A stretch of DNA of 64,000 nucleotides from Ruminococcaceae bacterium YRB3002 (GCA_900099715.1 FMTG01000003.1:213980-277979); one strand, 5' to 3'. Counted from the first letter of the stretch, positions 1 through 8,986 are shown. Made by a program: numbers and translations. The notes: generated from the letters alone by a model not told the origin.

Positions 1-165
1 CAGTATGTTTATGTACTTGACTACAGATACTACAAGCTCATCTCCGGCAACCACCTGCTTGATGTTGTGGCTCAGTACAATATCAATGATGTTATCTTCT
101 GCAACAACATCTCATCCACGCGTAACAAGGATCTTGTCAACGCAATAGCAAACTTCGTAGGTTAA
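1..165 (+). CDS. C-terminal end of an unrecognised protein, possibly SGNH/DHHW-like
   Basis: Frame 1 is open from the window edge to a TAA at 163-165 and encodes 54 residues, so only the carboxyl end is present. It reads QYVYVLDYRYYKLIS, then a DVIFCNN strand and a short helix. The pattern of a LDYRYY strand followed about 20 residues later by a hydrophobic NDVIF strand recalls the end of clostridial DHHW/SGNH-type cell-envelope proteins, but this is from memory of the family and is weak. The gene ends 22 bases before a strong hairpin and is convergent with the following minus-strand gene. Function cannot be assigned from this fragment. Confidence 0.6.
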   Translation, partial: QYVYVLDYRYYKLISGNHLLDVVAQYNINDVIFCNNISSTRNKDLVNAIANFVG

Positions 166-187
166 AGAACACCGGTTCGGTCAAATA

Positions 188-217
188 ATAATGCCGGCTC
201 ACACGGGCCGGCATTAT
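188..217. terminator. Bidirectional intrinsic terminator between convergent genes
   Basis: An 11-bp perfect stem (ATAATGCCGGC at 188-198 with its complement at 207-217) encloses an 8-base loop. The stem is GC-rich at its top and flanked by AT-rich sequence. It lies between the convergent stops at 165 and 240, so it can serve both transcripts. Confidence 0.8.
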
Positions 218-239
218 CTTTGTTATGGTAATTGAAAGA

Positions 240-737
240 TCAGTCGTGATCGATCGTGGAATCGATCTCCTTAAGATTTGTCTGAACACGGGCAATGCTC
301 TCACCGAGAGTATTGTTGACATCCTCAAGCAGGCTTCTGACATACAGATGCGCATTACGGCGGAGTTCCTCAGCCTGCGCTTCCGCATTTGCAATAATGT
401 TGGCAGCCTCTTCACGTGCACCCCTGGTGATCTCGTGATCGTTCACCTTCATGGCATACATACGGTTAGCATCGTCGAGGATCTTCTTGTTCTTCTCGCG
501 GGCGGTATTGATAATGTCCTGTGCCCTGTTAACGATGTCGTTAGCCTGTGCGATAGAAGGGGGAAGATTACGCTTCAGTGCCTCGAGAGAGTTGATGGTC
601 TCGGATCTCTCGATCGAACACTTATCCGTAAAAGGTACGCTCGACGCATCCTTGATCGTATCGATCAGGAAGTCTATATGCTTGATAGCATCATAGCGTC
701 CGCCGCCCTGTCCCTGATTGCCATTCTCATTGTCCAT
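240..737 (-). CDS. Coiled-coil protein, ATP synthase subunit B/DivIVA-like, unknown function
   Basis: This 165-residue protein has no signal peptide or membrane segment. After a Gly/Gln-rich start it has a helical stretch, then from about residue 65 a long Ala/Glu/Arg/Asn-rich coiled coil (AQANDIVNRAQDII, EEAANIIANAEAQAEELRR) like that of F-ATPase subunit b or DivIVA/Wag31 proteins. Proteins of this kind often sit beside coaD and rsmD in Clostridia and are annotated only as hypothetical or ATPase-like. It follows coaD by 39 bases and is the last gene before the terminator, so it probably shares the ftsZ-to-coaD transcript. A scaffolding role is possible but not shown. The start is supported by AGGAATCAATT before the ATG. 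Confidence 0.75.
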   Translation of the reverse strand: MDNENGNQGQGGGRYDAIKHIDFLIDTIKDASSVPFTDKCSIERSETINSLEALKRNLPPSIAQANDIVNRAQDIINTAREKNKKILDDANRMYAMKVNDHEITRGAREEAANIIANAEAQAEELRRNAHLYVRSLLEDVNNTLGESIARVQTNLKEIDSTIDHD

Positions 738-776
738 AATTGATTCCTGCCTTTCCGTTAGCCTAAACGCTACAGT

Positions 777-1259
777 TTATCTTTGTGTAAGTTTCTCTTT
801 TACTATATCTACTATCTCGGCCGGTACCATCTTCGAGATGTCACCGCCGTAATGACCGACTTCCTTGACTATACTCGAGCTTATGAGCGACATATCATCC
901 CTGCATGGAAGCAGGAGACAGTCATACTCGGGTAAGAGAAGCCTGTTTGCCAGGGCAAGCTCGGCTTCATATCGGAAGTCAGACTCGGATCTGATCCCTC
1001 TGACAACGGCACAGCAGCCCAGCTCCTTGTACAGATCGACCAGAAGTCCCGATGAACTGATCACTTCTATATTATCATAATTTGCCAAAGATAGCCTCAC
1101 GAGTTCTTCCCTCTCTTCAACAGAGAAAAGGGCTTTCTTGGCAGAGTTCTCCATGACAGCCACCACCAGTTTATCGCATACCTTGGATGCGCGTCTGGCA
1201 ATATCACGATGTCCTCTTGTGAAGGGATCAAAACTGCCCGGGAAAAGAAGGATCTTCAT
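777..1259 (-). CDS. coaD: Phosphopantetheine adenylyltransferase
   Basis: Cytoplasmic enzyme that transfers AMP from ATP to 4'-phosphopantetheine, the fourth step of coenzyme A synthesis. The 160 residues match the usual family length. The nucleotidyltransferase start GSFDPFTRGHRDI holds the (H/T)xGH ATP-binding motif as TRGH, and SLISSSIVKEV near residue 125 corresponds to the ISSTxxR-type motif. Other conserved segments are KKALFSVEERE and VVRGIRSESDFRYE. The start was set at the ATG at 1259 because AGGAG lies 8 bases before it; a GTG one codon upstream is less well placed. The ATG overlaps the rsmD stop as TGATG, so the two are translationally coupled. rsmD-coaD is a standard bacterial pairing. 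Confidence 0.95.
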   Translation of the reverse strand: MKILLFPGSFDPFTRGHRDIARRASKVCDKLVVAVMENSAKKALFSVEEREELVRLSLANYDNIEVISSSGLLVDLYKELGCCAVVRGIRSESDFRYEAELALANRLLLPEYDCLLLPCRDDMSLISSSIVKEVGHYGGDISKMVPAEIVDIVKEKLTQR

Positions 1260-1843
1260 CACGTATCTCCTGTTTCTTTCTCTCTCTTAAAAAATGTTAT
1301 CACTGTAAGCCCATAACTACAAGAACGAACCTCGGATAATATCATTTTCGCGCTGTCGAAAGGCAGGTCCGATGCATGTTCGCACAACAGGATCCCGTCC
1401 GGCTTAAGCATGTTGCAGCGTTCAACAATCTCACAGGCAGCCATGCATGCCTTCTCTGCCATTCTGTAAGGCGGATCCATGTAGATAATATCGAAGGATG
1501 CCCCCTCCTCACCAAGAGTCTCAAGAGCCCTGTCATAAGGAGCTTTTATTATGCGGAATGTCTCCCCTTCAGATTCATGTATCCTGTCGAGATTACGGCG
1601 GATCGTATCGATCTGCTCACGTCCCTTATCCACCATCACACAGGAATCTGCTCCACGGCTTACAGCCTCAATGCCGATCTGACCGCATCCGGCAAACAGA
1701 TCCAGGAAATCTGAACCGGGAACACGCATCTGGAGGATCGAGAACAGTGATTCCTTAACCTTGTCAGTAGTCGGGCGCGTGGTCTCTCCTTTGGGTGCAA
1801 ACAGAACTGTGCCTCTGTAATTTCCGCTGACGACTCTCGGCAT
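1259..1843 (-). CDS. rsmD: 16S rRNA (guanine966-N2)-methyltransferase RsmD
   Basis: SAM-dependent Rossmann methyltransferase of 194 residues that methylates G966 of 16S rRNA during small-subunit assembly. The SAM-binding loop DLFAGCGQIGIEAVSRG is near residue 50 and the catalytic NPPY-type motif is present as DPPY near residue 122. The N-terminus (RVVSGNYRG, then TRPTTDKVKESLFSIL) is typical of RsmD. GGGAGGACTG precedes the ATG. It follows recG by 3 bases and overlaps coaD, placing it inside the recG-rsmD-coaD run. Confidence 0.94.
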   Translation of the reverse strand: MPRVVSGNYRGTVLFAPKGETTRPTTDKVKESLFSILQMRVPGSDFLDLFAGCGQIGIEAVSRGADSCVMVDKGREQIDTIRRNLDRIHESEGETFRIIKAPYDRALETLGEEGASFDIIYMDPPYRMAEKACMAACEIVERCNMLKPDGILLCEHASDLPFDSAKMILSEVRSCSYGLTVITFFKREKETGDT

Positions 1844-1846
1844 TTT

Positions 1847-3973
1847 TTACAGTCCTCCCATCCGCGAGCCGAACCTCAGTTCAAACAGGACTTTGACAGC
1901 ATTCCCTATACGCTCGCGTTCCTCACTGTCAGAACCACTGAGGACGTCATTTACACACTCAAGAGCTTCCTTGACAAGAGGAAGATCCGTGTAAAGGTTG
2001 GCGGCACGAAGAGACGGGATACCATGCTGTCTTGTACCGTAGAAATCTCCGGGCCCCCTGAGCTTAAGATCTGCTTCGGCTAACTCGAACCCGTCTGAGG
2101 ATTGGCACATAAGAGCCATACGGCTCAATGCCTGTTCGGACTTTGACTCTGATACGAGGATACAGTATGCGTTCTTATCCGACCTGCCCACACGTCCGCG
2201 GAGCTGGTGAAGAGTGGATAATCCGAATCTGTCAGCATCCATAATGACTATAAGATTTGCATTGGGATTATCAACACCGACTTCTATGACCGTAGTCGAT
2301 ATGAGTATCTTTATCTCACCTTCAGAGAAACGCTCCATGATACCGAGCTTTTTCTTCTCCGGCAGAGCCCCGTACATTACTTCACATGAGTATCTTGAGG
2401 TGATCCCTCTTGCATCAAGGATCTTCTTCATCTCTTTGACGCTGGTTACATTGGCAAAACCCACGTCAGAGTTTACATAATTATCATCAAATATCTCGTC
2501 TTCTTCCTCATCTACCTTGGCACAGACAACATATACCTGCTCACCGTAGCTCAGTTTTGTCTCGATTGCGGCAAAGATGACATCATCATCCTTGGAGTGA
2601 ACAAAACTCGTCTTAACAGGTTTGCGGCCTGCCGGTTTCTGTCTGATGATCGACGTCTGCATATCTGAATAGATCACCATAGCCAGCGTACGGGGGATCG
2701 GAGTGGCAGTCATAACGAGATTGTGAACTGTGCGGTCGTCAGAAGCCAGCAGCAGTTTCTCACGCTGCCTGACGCCGAATCTGTGCTGCTCATCTGCTAT
2801 AACGAGAGCCAGATCCCGGAATGCCACATCATCAGTCAGGAGTGCGTGCGTTCCTATAACCACTCCGGCTGAACCGTCTTTTATCCTGGCCTTTATCTCC
2901 TTCTTCTCCGAAGCCTTAGTCTTTCCAAGGAGCAGCGATACATCGATTCCGCTGCCGCCGAGAAGTGACACGGCAGTATCATAATGCTGCTTGGCGAGTA
3001 CTGATGTCGGAGCCAGCAGTACAGCCTGGTGCCCCATTAGAGAGCACATTGCCATAGCAAGGATAGCCACGGCAGTCTTGCCGGAGCCTACATCACCCTG
3101 TACAAGTCTGTTCATGGGGACATCGCTCATAAGGTCTTTTTGTATCTCAGACACAGCCTGCTTCTGATCATCAGTCAGGATAAACCCGAGATTATTGAGT
3201 ATATGCCTCCACTTTGCACCGGCATCATTACCTATCTTCTGAGGAACGACCACGGGTGCCTTGAGAGTATCCCTGCCTTCTTTCTGCATAGACATGCCTA
3301 CGCCCAGAAGGATCAGTTCCTCATATGCTATCCTTATCCTTCCCCTCTCCGCTTTCTCGGGGGATTCGGGGAAATGCACCATCCTGAGAGCCTCGCCGGG
3401 TCCCGGAAGATCGTGCGCCCTGCTGAGAACGTCAGGTATCACATCAGGTATCTGATCGCCCACAAGGTCAAGCGCTGTCCTGATCCACTTGGAAAGATCC
3501 CTCGAGAACAATCCGGCCGTCTGGTGGTATACGGGTTTTATCAGTGATTCCCGATCCACCCTGTCCCGGTGTTCGATATAAGGGTTTACCAGAGTCGGAC
3601 GGCCATTATAGAACTGTATCCTCCCGTGAACGAACACATTATCACCCTTAGCAAACTTGCCTGCAATGTATGGTGAATTGAAGAATGTCACTCTGATCCT
3701 GCCAAGACCGTCATCCAGCATAAATGAGATATTCCGCGTCCTGCTCCTGGGATTCATCTGAGGCGCTGTCGATACAACAGCTTCAAAGGAACATTCCTCA
3801 CCATCCTCACACATTGTGAAATGCTTTGTAATGCGCCAGTCTTCATATCTTCTCGGAAGGTCATAAAGAAGGTCATATACCGTCCTGATATCGAGAGCCT
3901 CAAGCTTCTCTGCCTTCTTTGGCCCTATACCATACAGATCTGACACATTGGATGACAGTGTAACTTTTGCCAT
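1847..3973 (-). CDS. recG: ATP-dependent DNA helicase RecG
   Basis: Superfamily 2 double-strand DNA translocase that remodels stalled forks and branched DNA. At 708 residues it is full length. The N-terminal wedge/OB domain (about 1-200, including GIGPKKAEKL) is followed by helicase motifs: Walker A GDVGSGKTA, motif II as DEQH, motif III TATPIPRTLA, and C-terminal motifs V and VI (STTVIEVGVDNPNA, HQLRGRVGRS). These are diagnostic of RecG rather than Mfd or PriA. It starts 4 bases after nth stops. No special regulation is visible; it probably travels on the ftsZ-nrdR transcript. Confidence 0.97.
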   Translation of the reverse strand: MAKVTLSSNVSDLYGIGPKKAEKLEALDIRTVYDLLYDLPRRYEDWRITKHFTMCEDGEECSFEAVVSTAPQMNPRSRTRNISFMLDDGLGRIRVTFFNSPYIAGKFAKGDNVFVHGRIQFYNGRPTLVNPYIEHRDRVDRESLIKPVYHQTAGLFSRDLSKWIRTALDLVGDQIPDVIPDVLSRAHDLPGPGEALRMVHFPESPEKAERGRIRIAYEELILLGVGMSMQKEGRDTLKAPVVVPQKIGNDAGAKWRHILNNLGFILTDDQKQAVSEIQKDLMSDVPMNRLVQGDVGSGKTAVAILAMAMCSLMGHQAVLLAPTSVLAKQHYDTAVSLLGGSGIDVSLLLGKTKASEKKEIKARIKDGSAGVVIGTHALLTDDVAFRDLALVIADEQHRFGVRQREKLLLASDDRTVHNLVMTATPIPRTLAMVIYSDMQTSIIRQKPAGRKPVKTSFVHSKDDDVIFAAIETKLSYGEQVYVVCAKVDEEEDEIFDDNYVNSDVGFANVTSVKEMKKILDARGITSRYSCEVMYGALPEKKKLGIMERFSEGEIKILISTTVIEVGVDNPNANLIVIMDADRFGLSTLHQLRGRVGRSDKNAYCILVSESKSEQALSRMALMCQSSDGFELAEADLKLRGPGDFYGTRQHGIPSLRAANLYTDLPLVKEALECVNDVLSGSDSEERERIGNAVKVLFELRFGSRMGGL

Positions 3974-3977
3974 ATGG

Positions 3978-4616
3978 TCACACTTTCTTCATGCAGACAT
4001 GACTGACGGGACACGTACTGCACATAGGTTTCTGCGCTTTGCAGTACGTTTTTCCCAGATCCACTGCCATGTGTCCGAGTGATATCTTATACTCGTCTGG
4101 AACGACCCGGTTAAGGTCTTCTTCGACCTTCAGAGGATCAGTATTATCTGTCAGTCCCAACCTGTACATAACACGTTTGCAGTGAGTATCTACAACGATA
4201 GCAGGCACGCCGTAGACTTCGCCGACAATAAGGTTGGCGATTTTCCTGCCCACTCCATAACATGTCATGAGGGCATCCACATCACAGGGCACTTCATGTC
4301 CCCATTCGTCACAGTATTTTCGCGCGAAATCCTGCACAGACCTGGTCTTGGATGCAGTAAGACCGCAGGGTTTAATAATCCCGCTTATATCTTCCGCAGG
4401 GGCTGCCTTGATATCATCCATCGTGGGATACTTCTCGAAAAGCTCTACCGCCGTAGCATTGACTCTCTTATCTGTGCACTGGGCTGACAGGATCCCTCTT
4501 ATGGCCAGTCTGTCCGGAGCCTCATGATCAAGAGAACAGCATGCATCGGGAAAGGCAGTGGCCAAAGCACTGATCACCTTAAGTCCCCTGGCTTTAGTCA
4601 CCCTGTTCGAAGCCAT
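3978..4616 (-). CDS. nth: Endonuclease III
   Basis: Base excision repair DNA glycosylase/AP lyase for oxidised pyrimidines. The helix-hairpin-helix with catalytic Lys and Asp is seen as LMTCYGVGRKIANLI followed by VDTHCKRV, and the [4Fe-4S] ligand pattern C-x6-C-x2-C-x5-C closes the protein (CKAQKPMCSTCPVSHVC). About 212 residues is the usual size. The ATG at 4616 was chosen since AAGGAG lies 8 bases upstream; the ATG at 4622 would leave only 2 bases. The gene begins inside the end of the histidine kinase gene, so it is probably coupled to it. Confidence 0.95.
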   Translation of the reverse strand: MASNRVTKARGLKVISALATAFPDACCSLDHEAPDRLAIRGILSAQCTDKRVNATAVELFEKYPTMDDIKAAPAEDISGIIKPCGLTASKTRSVQDFARKYCDEWGHEVPCDVDALMTCYGVGRKIANLIVGEVYGVPAIVVDTHCKRVMYRLGLTDNTDPLKVEEDLNRVVPDEYKISLGHMAVDLGKTYCKAQKPMCSTCPVSHVCMKKV

Positions 4617-4618
4617 GA

Positions 4619-6163
4619 TCATGACTCCTTAGGGGGCATAGCGAAAGAGAAGTCAAACCGGGCGCCTCCCAGTTCCCCGCTCTCAGAGCATGTGATCGTC
4701 TGACCGTGAGCAGCCAGGATCTGTTTGCAGATATAAAGCCCGAGACCAAAGCCTTCAACCTTACGCGACGGATCACCTTTATAGAAGCTCTCGAATATCC
4801 TCTTACGCTTATCCTCCTCGATTCCCGGGCCGGAATCCTCAATAGTGATGTCGATCCTGCCCTCTCTCGGCTTACCGTCAGTAGATACTTTGATCGTTCC
4901 TCCTGTCGGCGTAAATTTAATGGAATTTGAGATTATATTCACAAGTACTCTGCAGAGCTGCTCTGCATCACCATATGCAATATTATTCGGTCCGGGATCG
5001 AGGGACGTGACGATCCTGATGTCCTTATCCTTCAGCTGACTCTCAAGGTTATCTATGATATCGCGGATCATATCGCTTGTATTGAATGCCTCCACCAGTT
5101 CCGGGTTCAGGTGCGCCAGCGATGAAGCCTCAGTCATGGATACGACGAGTCTTCTGATACGGTCTGTCTCCTGCTTGATAAGGTTAAGATATCTGTCCCT
5201 GTCGGAAGGCGGGATGGTTCCGTCGAGCATCGCTGTTACAAAGCCGTTGATCGACGTAAGAGGCGTCCTGATATCGTGCGCGATACTGGAGATGAACAGT
5301 TCCCTGTCCTTCTCCTGATTCTCAAGAGACTCTATCATGTTGTTGACAGTTGATCCCATCTGTGAGAATTCAGAAGACAATGTAAATCCCACCCCTTCAT
5401 CTTCATTCGTATATTTGGGGTTGACACGCGCCTTGAAATCACCGTCTGCAACCTTGGAAATAACGTTGGATATCTCCTTGACCGGCTCCAGCGACATCCA
5501 CACAAATGCAACATAAAGAGATATGGCGATCAGCATGGCGATAATGGCCGGCAGCATTATTACACTGATATATTCCTGTGTGACCTTAGAAGTTGCGGCA
5601 GCACACTTTACAAGACAGTAATAATCAGTATTGGATATCCTGATGCATCTCATGGACATGACAAATCCGTTGCCGGAATCATCACTTCCATACATCTGAC
5701 CATCAGCGGCCTGTCTTACCAGCCCCATTGCAGCATCATCAATGATGTAATAACGTCCGTTATCGCCTTTCTCCGCCTGGATCTGGTTGTTGCCGTCGCC
5801 CACAAGCTGGTTGCGGCAGTAGATCATGCCGTCTTCATCCACGATATAGATAGATCCGTTCCGTCTGTATATCTCGGAATCTACAAACATCGTGATAAGC
5901 GTGGAATACCTGTAGTCGTCTGAATCAGATCCGTCATTCTCCAGCGTAAAGACAAAATCCTTACCTTCGGTAAGTTTCATACAATCCTTTACGATGTCCA
6001 TAGTTATGAGTTCTGTGGAATCCTTATTGGATATTATCAGATTGTTATGCATATTCTCATAAGAGAGAAAGAGCATAACTGCAAAGACCACTATGGTAGT
6101 GAATACAAGAAACGATATTATGAATACCGCGAAATTGGTGGATACCTTCTTGCCGGAACTCAT
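4619..6163 (-). CDS. Membrane sensor histidine kinase, OmpR-partner type
   Basis: This 514-residue protein has a transmembrane helix at about 10-33, an extracytoplasmic sensor of about 160 residues and a second helix at about 202-225. A HAMP linker, HisKA box (SSIAHDIRTPLTS, phosphoacceptor His near 296) and HATPase domain with N (NIISNSIKFT), G1 (DSGPGIEEDK) and G2 (GFGLGLYICKQIL) boxes follow. The sensor has the strand/Gly/Asp spacing of a PAS/Cache-like fold (SIYIVDEDGMIYCRN), but the ligand cannot be told. It overlaps the response regulator stop by TAATG and is its cognate kinase. The position between nrdR/ftsZ and nth suggests a housekeeping envelope sensor; this is inference. Confidence 0.93.
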   Translation of the reverse strand: MSSGKKVSTNFAVFIISFLVFTTIVVFAVMLFLSYENMHNNLIISNKDSTELITMDIVKDCMKLTEGKDFVFTLENDGSDSDDYRYSTLITMFVDSEIYRRNGSIYIVDEDGMIYCRNQLVGDGNNQIQAEKGDNGRYYIIDDAAMGLVRQAADGQMYGSDDSGNGFVMSMRCIRISNTDYYCLVKCAAATSKVTQEYISVIMLPAIIAMLIAISLYVAFVWMSLEPVKEISNVISKVADGDFKARVNPKYTNEDEGVGFTLSSEFSQMGSTVNNMIESLENQEKDRELFISSIAHDIRTPLTSINGFVTAMLDGTIPPSDRDRYLNLIKQETDRIRRLVVSMTEASSLAHLNPELVEAFNTSDMIRDIIDNLESQLKDKDIRIVTSLDPGPNNIAYGDAEQLCRVLVNIISNSIKFTPTGGTIKVSTDGKPREGRIDITIEDSGPGIEEDKRKRIFESFYKGDPSRKVEGFGLGLYICKQILAAHGQTITCSESGELGGARFDFSFAMPPKES

Positions 6164-6882
6164 TACTTGGTCTCGAACTTGTAGCCCTTACTCCAAATAG
6201 TCCTGATAGCCCAGGACTGGCTTCCATCGGGCTTCTCGATCTTCTCCCTGATCCTCTTGATGTGAACATCTACAGTTCTCGATTCACCGTAGAATTCATA
6301 TCCCCACACATTCTCCATAAGCTGTTCTCTTGTGAAAACCCTGTCAGGATTAGATGCGAGGAAGAATAACAGTTCAAGTTCCTTGGGAGGCATATATATC
6401 TCCTCACCATCGATAGTAACTACATATCTTGCCTTATCAACAGTAAATCCGGGATAGGAAATGATCTCCTTACTGGTATCCTTCTCCTTATCCTGCTCCT
6501 GTGAAGCGCCCTTCTTGTCGGTCCTTCTGAGAACAGCCTTGACTCTTGCGAGAAGTTCCTTGGGCTCAAACGGCTTAGGTACATAATCATCTGCTCCCAG
6601 CTCCAGTCCGATGATCTTATCAAGAGTATCTGTTCTCGCAGTCAACATAATGATAGGTACATCTGATACCTTTCTGATCTCACGGCAAATGTCATTGCCG
6701 TCCATTCCGGGAAGCATAAGGTCGAGGATGATGATATCAGGATTGCAGCTCTCGAAAGTAGCCACAGCCTTATCACCCTGCATACAGGTTGTAACCTGAT
6801 ATCCTTCCTTCTCAAAGTACATCTTCTGCACTTCGATAATGCTCTGATCGTCATCTACCAATAGAACTCTTTTAGCTGCCAT
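6163..6882 (-). CDS. OmpR/PhoB-family response regulator
   Basis: Two-component transcription factor of about 239 residues. The receiver domain has the acidic pair in LLVDDDQS, the phosphoacceptor in IIILDLMLPGMDG, the T in MLTART and the K in VPKPFEPKELL. A polar Lys/Glu linker follows, then a winged-helix DNA-binding domain with the PPKELELLFFL and GYEFYGESRTVDVHIKRIR recognition segments. The ATG at 6882 was chosen as AGGAGTGAG lies at a good distance; a GTG three codons earlier overlaps this site. nrdR ends 5 bases before it. It is paired with the histidine kinase directly downstream. Confidence 0.95.
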   Translation of the reverse strand: MAAKRVLLVDDDQSIIEVQKMYFEKEGYQVTTCMQGDKAVATFESCNPDIIILDLMLPGMDGNDICREIRKVSDVPIIMLTARTDTLDKIIGLELGADDYVPKPFEPKELLARVKAVLRRTDKKGASQEQDKEKDTSKEIISYPGFTVDKARYVVTIDGEEIYMPPKELELLFFLASNPDRVFTREQLMENVWGYEFYGESRTVDVHIKRIREKIEKPDGSQSWAIRTIWSKGYKFETK

Positions 6883-6887
6883 AAGAC

Positions 6888-7346
6888 TCACTCCTCATCA
6901 TCTTTAAGACTCTGTACTTCATGGGCGAAAGAAGTAGGATCTGTAAAATCCTTATAAACCGAGGCAAATCTCACATATGCCACCTTGTCGATCTTCATCA
7001 GACGGTTCATAACATACTCACCGATCTCAGTCGTAGAGATCTCCCTTGAGGGCTTGGCAAGGATCATGCTCTCGACTTCATTGCAGATATCGGTAAGGAC
7101 TTTATTGGACACTGGCCGCTTGGAACATGAAGCATTAAGACCCGCCAGAAGCTTGTCACGTGAGAACTCCTGTCTTGTTCCATCCTTCTTAATGACCTGA
7201 GGCTGAAGTCCCTCAATGCGTTCCAGCGTGGAAAATCTCTCACCGCAGGCTTCACACACACGACGCCTTCTGACTGCATTCAAGCTGTCAGCATTACGGG
7301 AATCGACTACTTTACTGTCTTCACATCCGCACTTGGGGCACTTCAC
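6888..7346 (-). CDS. nrdR: Transcriptional repressor NrdR
   Basis: Nucleotide-sensing repressor of ribonucleotide reductase genes, 152 residues as usual. The N-terminal zinc ribbon has ligand pairs CPKC near residues 3-6 and CEAC near 32-35, followed by the RFSTLERIE segment, then an ATP-cone domain (VIKKDGTRQEFSRDKLLAGL) that binds ATP/dATP. The order ftsZ-nrdR is conserved only in part of the Clostridia. It lies 30 bases after ftsZ and 5 bases before the response regulator. No NrdR box pair was noticed close to it in this window. Confidence 0.96.
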   Translation of the reverse strand: MKCPKCGCEDSKVVDSRNADSLNAVRRRRVCEACGERFSTLERIEGLQPQVIKKDGTRQEFSRDKLLAGLNASCSKRPVSNKVLTDICNEVESMILAKPSREISTTEIGEYVMNRLMKIDKVAYVRFASVYKDFTDPTSFAHEVQSLKDDEE

Positions 7347-7376
7347 TTCAGTTCGACCGGTCCAGATGCATTTGTA

Positions 7377-8801
7377 TTATTCAGAATCTCTGCCGAACAT
7401 AAACCAGGGCTTAGCAGATCTGCCGGGTCTCTCTCCACCCTGCTCAGGGCTGACGTTGACCTGAGGTCTTCCGCCCTGCTGTACAGGCTGAGCAACCGGC
7501 TGTGCTACGGGCTGCTGGTAAGGGGGTACCTGCTGATACTGAACCTGAGGCTGAGGAATAACCGGCTCGGGTGCGGGAACAGGTTCCTCGACAGGAGCTA
7601 CGGGTGCTACAGGAGCCTGAGGTGCAGGCTTAACTACATTGACAGAATCATCGCCGAACAGGAATCCGGGTGCAGGTCTTGATACAGGCTGCTCCTGGAT
7701 CTGAGGACGTGCACTGATTGGCTGCTGGGCTGCTGCCTGAGGTGCAGGTGCAGAAGCAGGCTTACTGTCGGAGATGAGATTAGGATTATTGCGGGACAGA
7801 ACAGAAGTGCTTGCTCTGTGTCCTGCTGATGCATTTACTGTATTATCGAAGCCGGAAGCAATGATCGTGATCATGATCTCATCCTCGAGTGATGAATCTA
7901 CAACAGCACCGACGATGATATCTGCTTCGTCAGATACTTCATCTCTTACAACTGAAGCAGCCTGATCGATCTCCTGGAGGCGCATATTGCGTCCGCCTGT
8001 GAAATTCAGGATAACACCCCTTGCGCCCTCGATAGTCGTATCAAGGAGAGGTGAGTTAATAGCCTGCTTAACAGCGGCCTGAGCTCTTCCGTCACCGGAA
8101 GCACGGCCGATACCCATATGGCAGATACCTGCCTTGGTCATTACCCTTCTTACGTCTGCAAGGTCAAGATTGATAAGACCGGGGATAGCAACGAGGTCGG
8201 AGATACCTGCGACACCGAACTTAAGAACCTGATCAGCCATATTGAAGGACTCTTCGATTGATGTACCTTCGTCAACAACCTCGAGGAGCTTATCATTAGC
8301 AACGATGATGAGTGAATCAACATACTTGGCGAGCTCTCTTATACCGCGCTCTGCATTGGCAGCTCTCCTTGAGCCCTCAAATCCGAACGGTCTTGTAACG
8401 ACAGCTACTGTCAGGATACCAAGTTCCTGAGCGATCTGTGCAACTACAGGTGCAGCACCCGTACCGGTACCGCCGCCCATACCGGCTGTGATGAAGAGCA
8501 TATCTGTGTTGTTGATAGCCTCTGCGATCTCGTCCTTAGACTCCTCAGCAGCCTTCTCACCGATGCTGGGATCAGCGCCGCAGCCAAGTCCTCTCGTGAC
8601 CTTCTGTCCGATCTGGATCTTGATGCCGGCCTTGCATCTTGCAAGAGCCTGATTATCGGAATTAACGCAGATGAAATCGATTCCCTGAACTCCGCTGTCA
8701 ACCATCCTGTCAACGGCATTACATCCGCCACCGCCTACACCGATGACCTTTATGCTTGCGAAATTCTCCTCGTCTAGTACAAAACTACGCTTGTCAGACA
8801 T
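7377..8801 (-). CDS. ftsZ: Cell division protein FtsZ
   Basis: Tubulin-like GTPase that forms the Z-ring at midcell. Of 474 residues the first ~320 form the GTPase core with the GGGCNAVDRM start, the tubulin signature GMGGGTGTGAAP, and the T7-loop region NLDLADVRRVM. The rest is a Pro/Gln/Ala-rich linker with runs such as PQAPVAPVAPVEEPV. The tail ends in PWFMFGRDSE instead of the common D/E-IPxFLR peptide, and a related block PGFLFGDDS lies earlier in the linker. The ATG at 8801 follows GGAGGAAGATAGC; a TTG six codons upstream is ignored. It has its own promoter and sits apart from the upstream dcw genes by a terminator. Confidence 0.97.
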   Translation of the reverse strand: MSDKRSFVLDEENFASIKVIGVGGGGCNAVDRMVDSGVQGIDFICVNSDNQALARCKAGIKIQIGQKVTRGLGCGADPSIGEKAAEESKDEIAEAINNTDMLFITAGMGGGTGTGAAPVVAQIAQELGILTVAVVTRPFGFEGSRRAANAERGIRELAKYVDSLIIVANDKLLEVVDEGTSIEESFNMADQVLKFGVAGISDLVAIPGLINLDLADVRRVMTKAGICHMGIGRASGDGRAQAAVKQAINSPLLDTTIEGARGVILNFTGGRNMRLQEIDQAASVVRDEVSDEADIIVGAVVDSSLEDEIMITIIASGFDNTVNASAGHRASTSVLSRNNPNLISDSKPASAPAPQAAAQQPISARPQIQEQPVSRPAPGFLFGDDSVNVVKPAPQAPVAPVAPVEEPVPAPEPVIPQPQVQYQQVPPYQQPVAQPVAQPVQQGGRPQVNVSPEQGGERPGRSAKPWFMFGRDSE

Positions 8802-8865
8802 GCTATCTTCCTCCGTCAATATAAATTACGTGCACATTTTAAATAAATATATAGCAACATAACAG

Positions 8866-8894
8866 ATTTTAACCCAAATGTGGCGTATCTTCAA
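8866..8894 (-). promoter_or_regulatory. Predicted sigma-A promoter for ftsZ
   Basis: On the minus strand TTGAAG (8889-8894) and TAAAAT (8866-8871) are separated by 17 bases. The site lies just after the ftsQ terminator and gives a leader of about 60 bases before ftsZ. A second possible pair (TTGGGT with TATATA, 18-base spacing) overlaps it. Confidence 0.55.
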
Positions 8895-8917
8895 CTGATA
8901 TGTAACCTATATATGTC

Positions 8918-8953
8918 AAAAATGTTAAAATCAGATAGTTTGATTTTAACATT
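8918..8953 (-). terminator. AT-rich hairpin terminator after ftsQ/divIB
   Basis: A 13-bp perfect inverted repeat (AATGTTAAAATCA at 8921-8933 with 8941-8953) with a 7-base loop is followed on the minus strand by a run of T. It separates the mraZ-to-ftsQ operon from ftsZ. The stem is AT-rich, so strength is uncertain. Confidence 0.6.
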
Positions 8954-8986
8954 ATTTGTAAAAAATCAATAATTATTTTTGCCTGT

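Noticed and set aside
225..743. Long plus-strand open frame of 172 codons
   Set aside because: It is the antisense of the coiled-coil protein gene, which has a better ribosome site and normal codon use.
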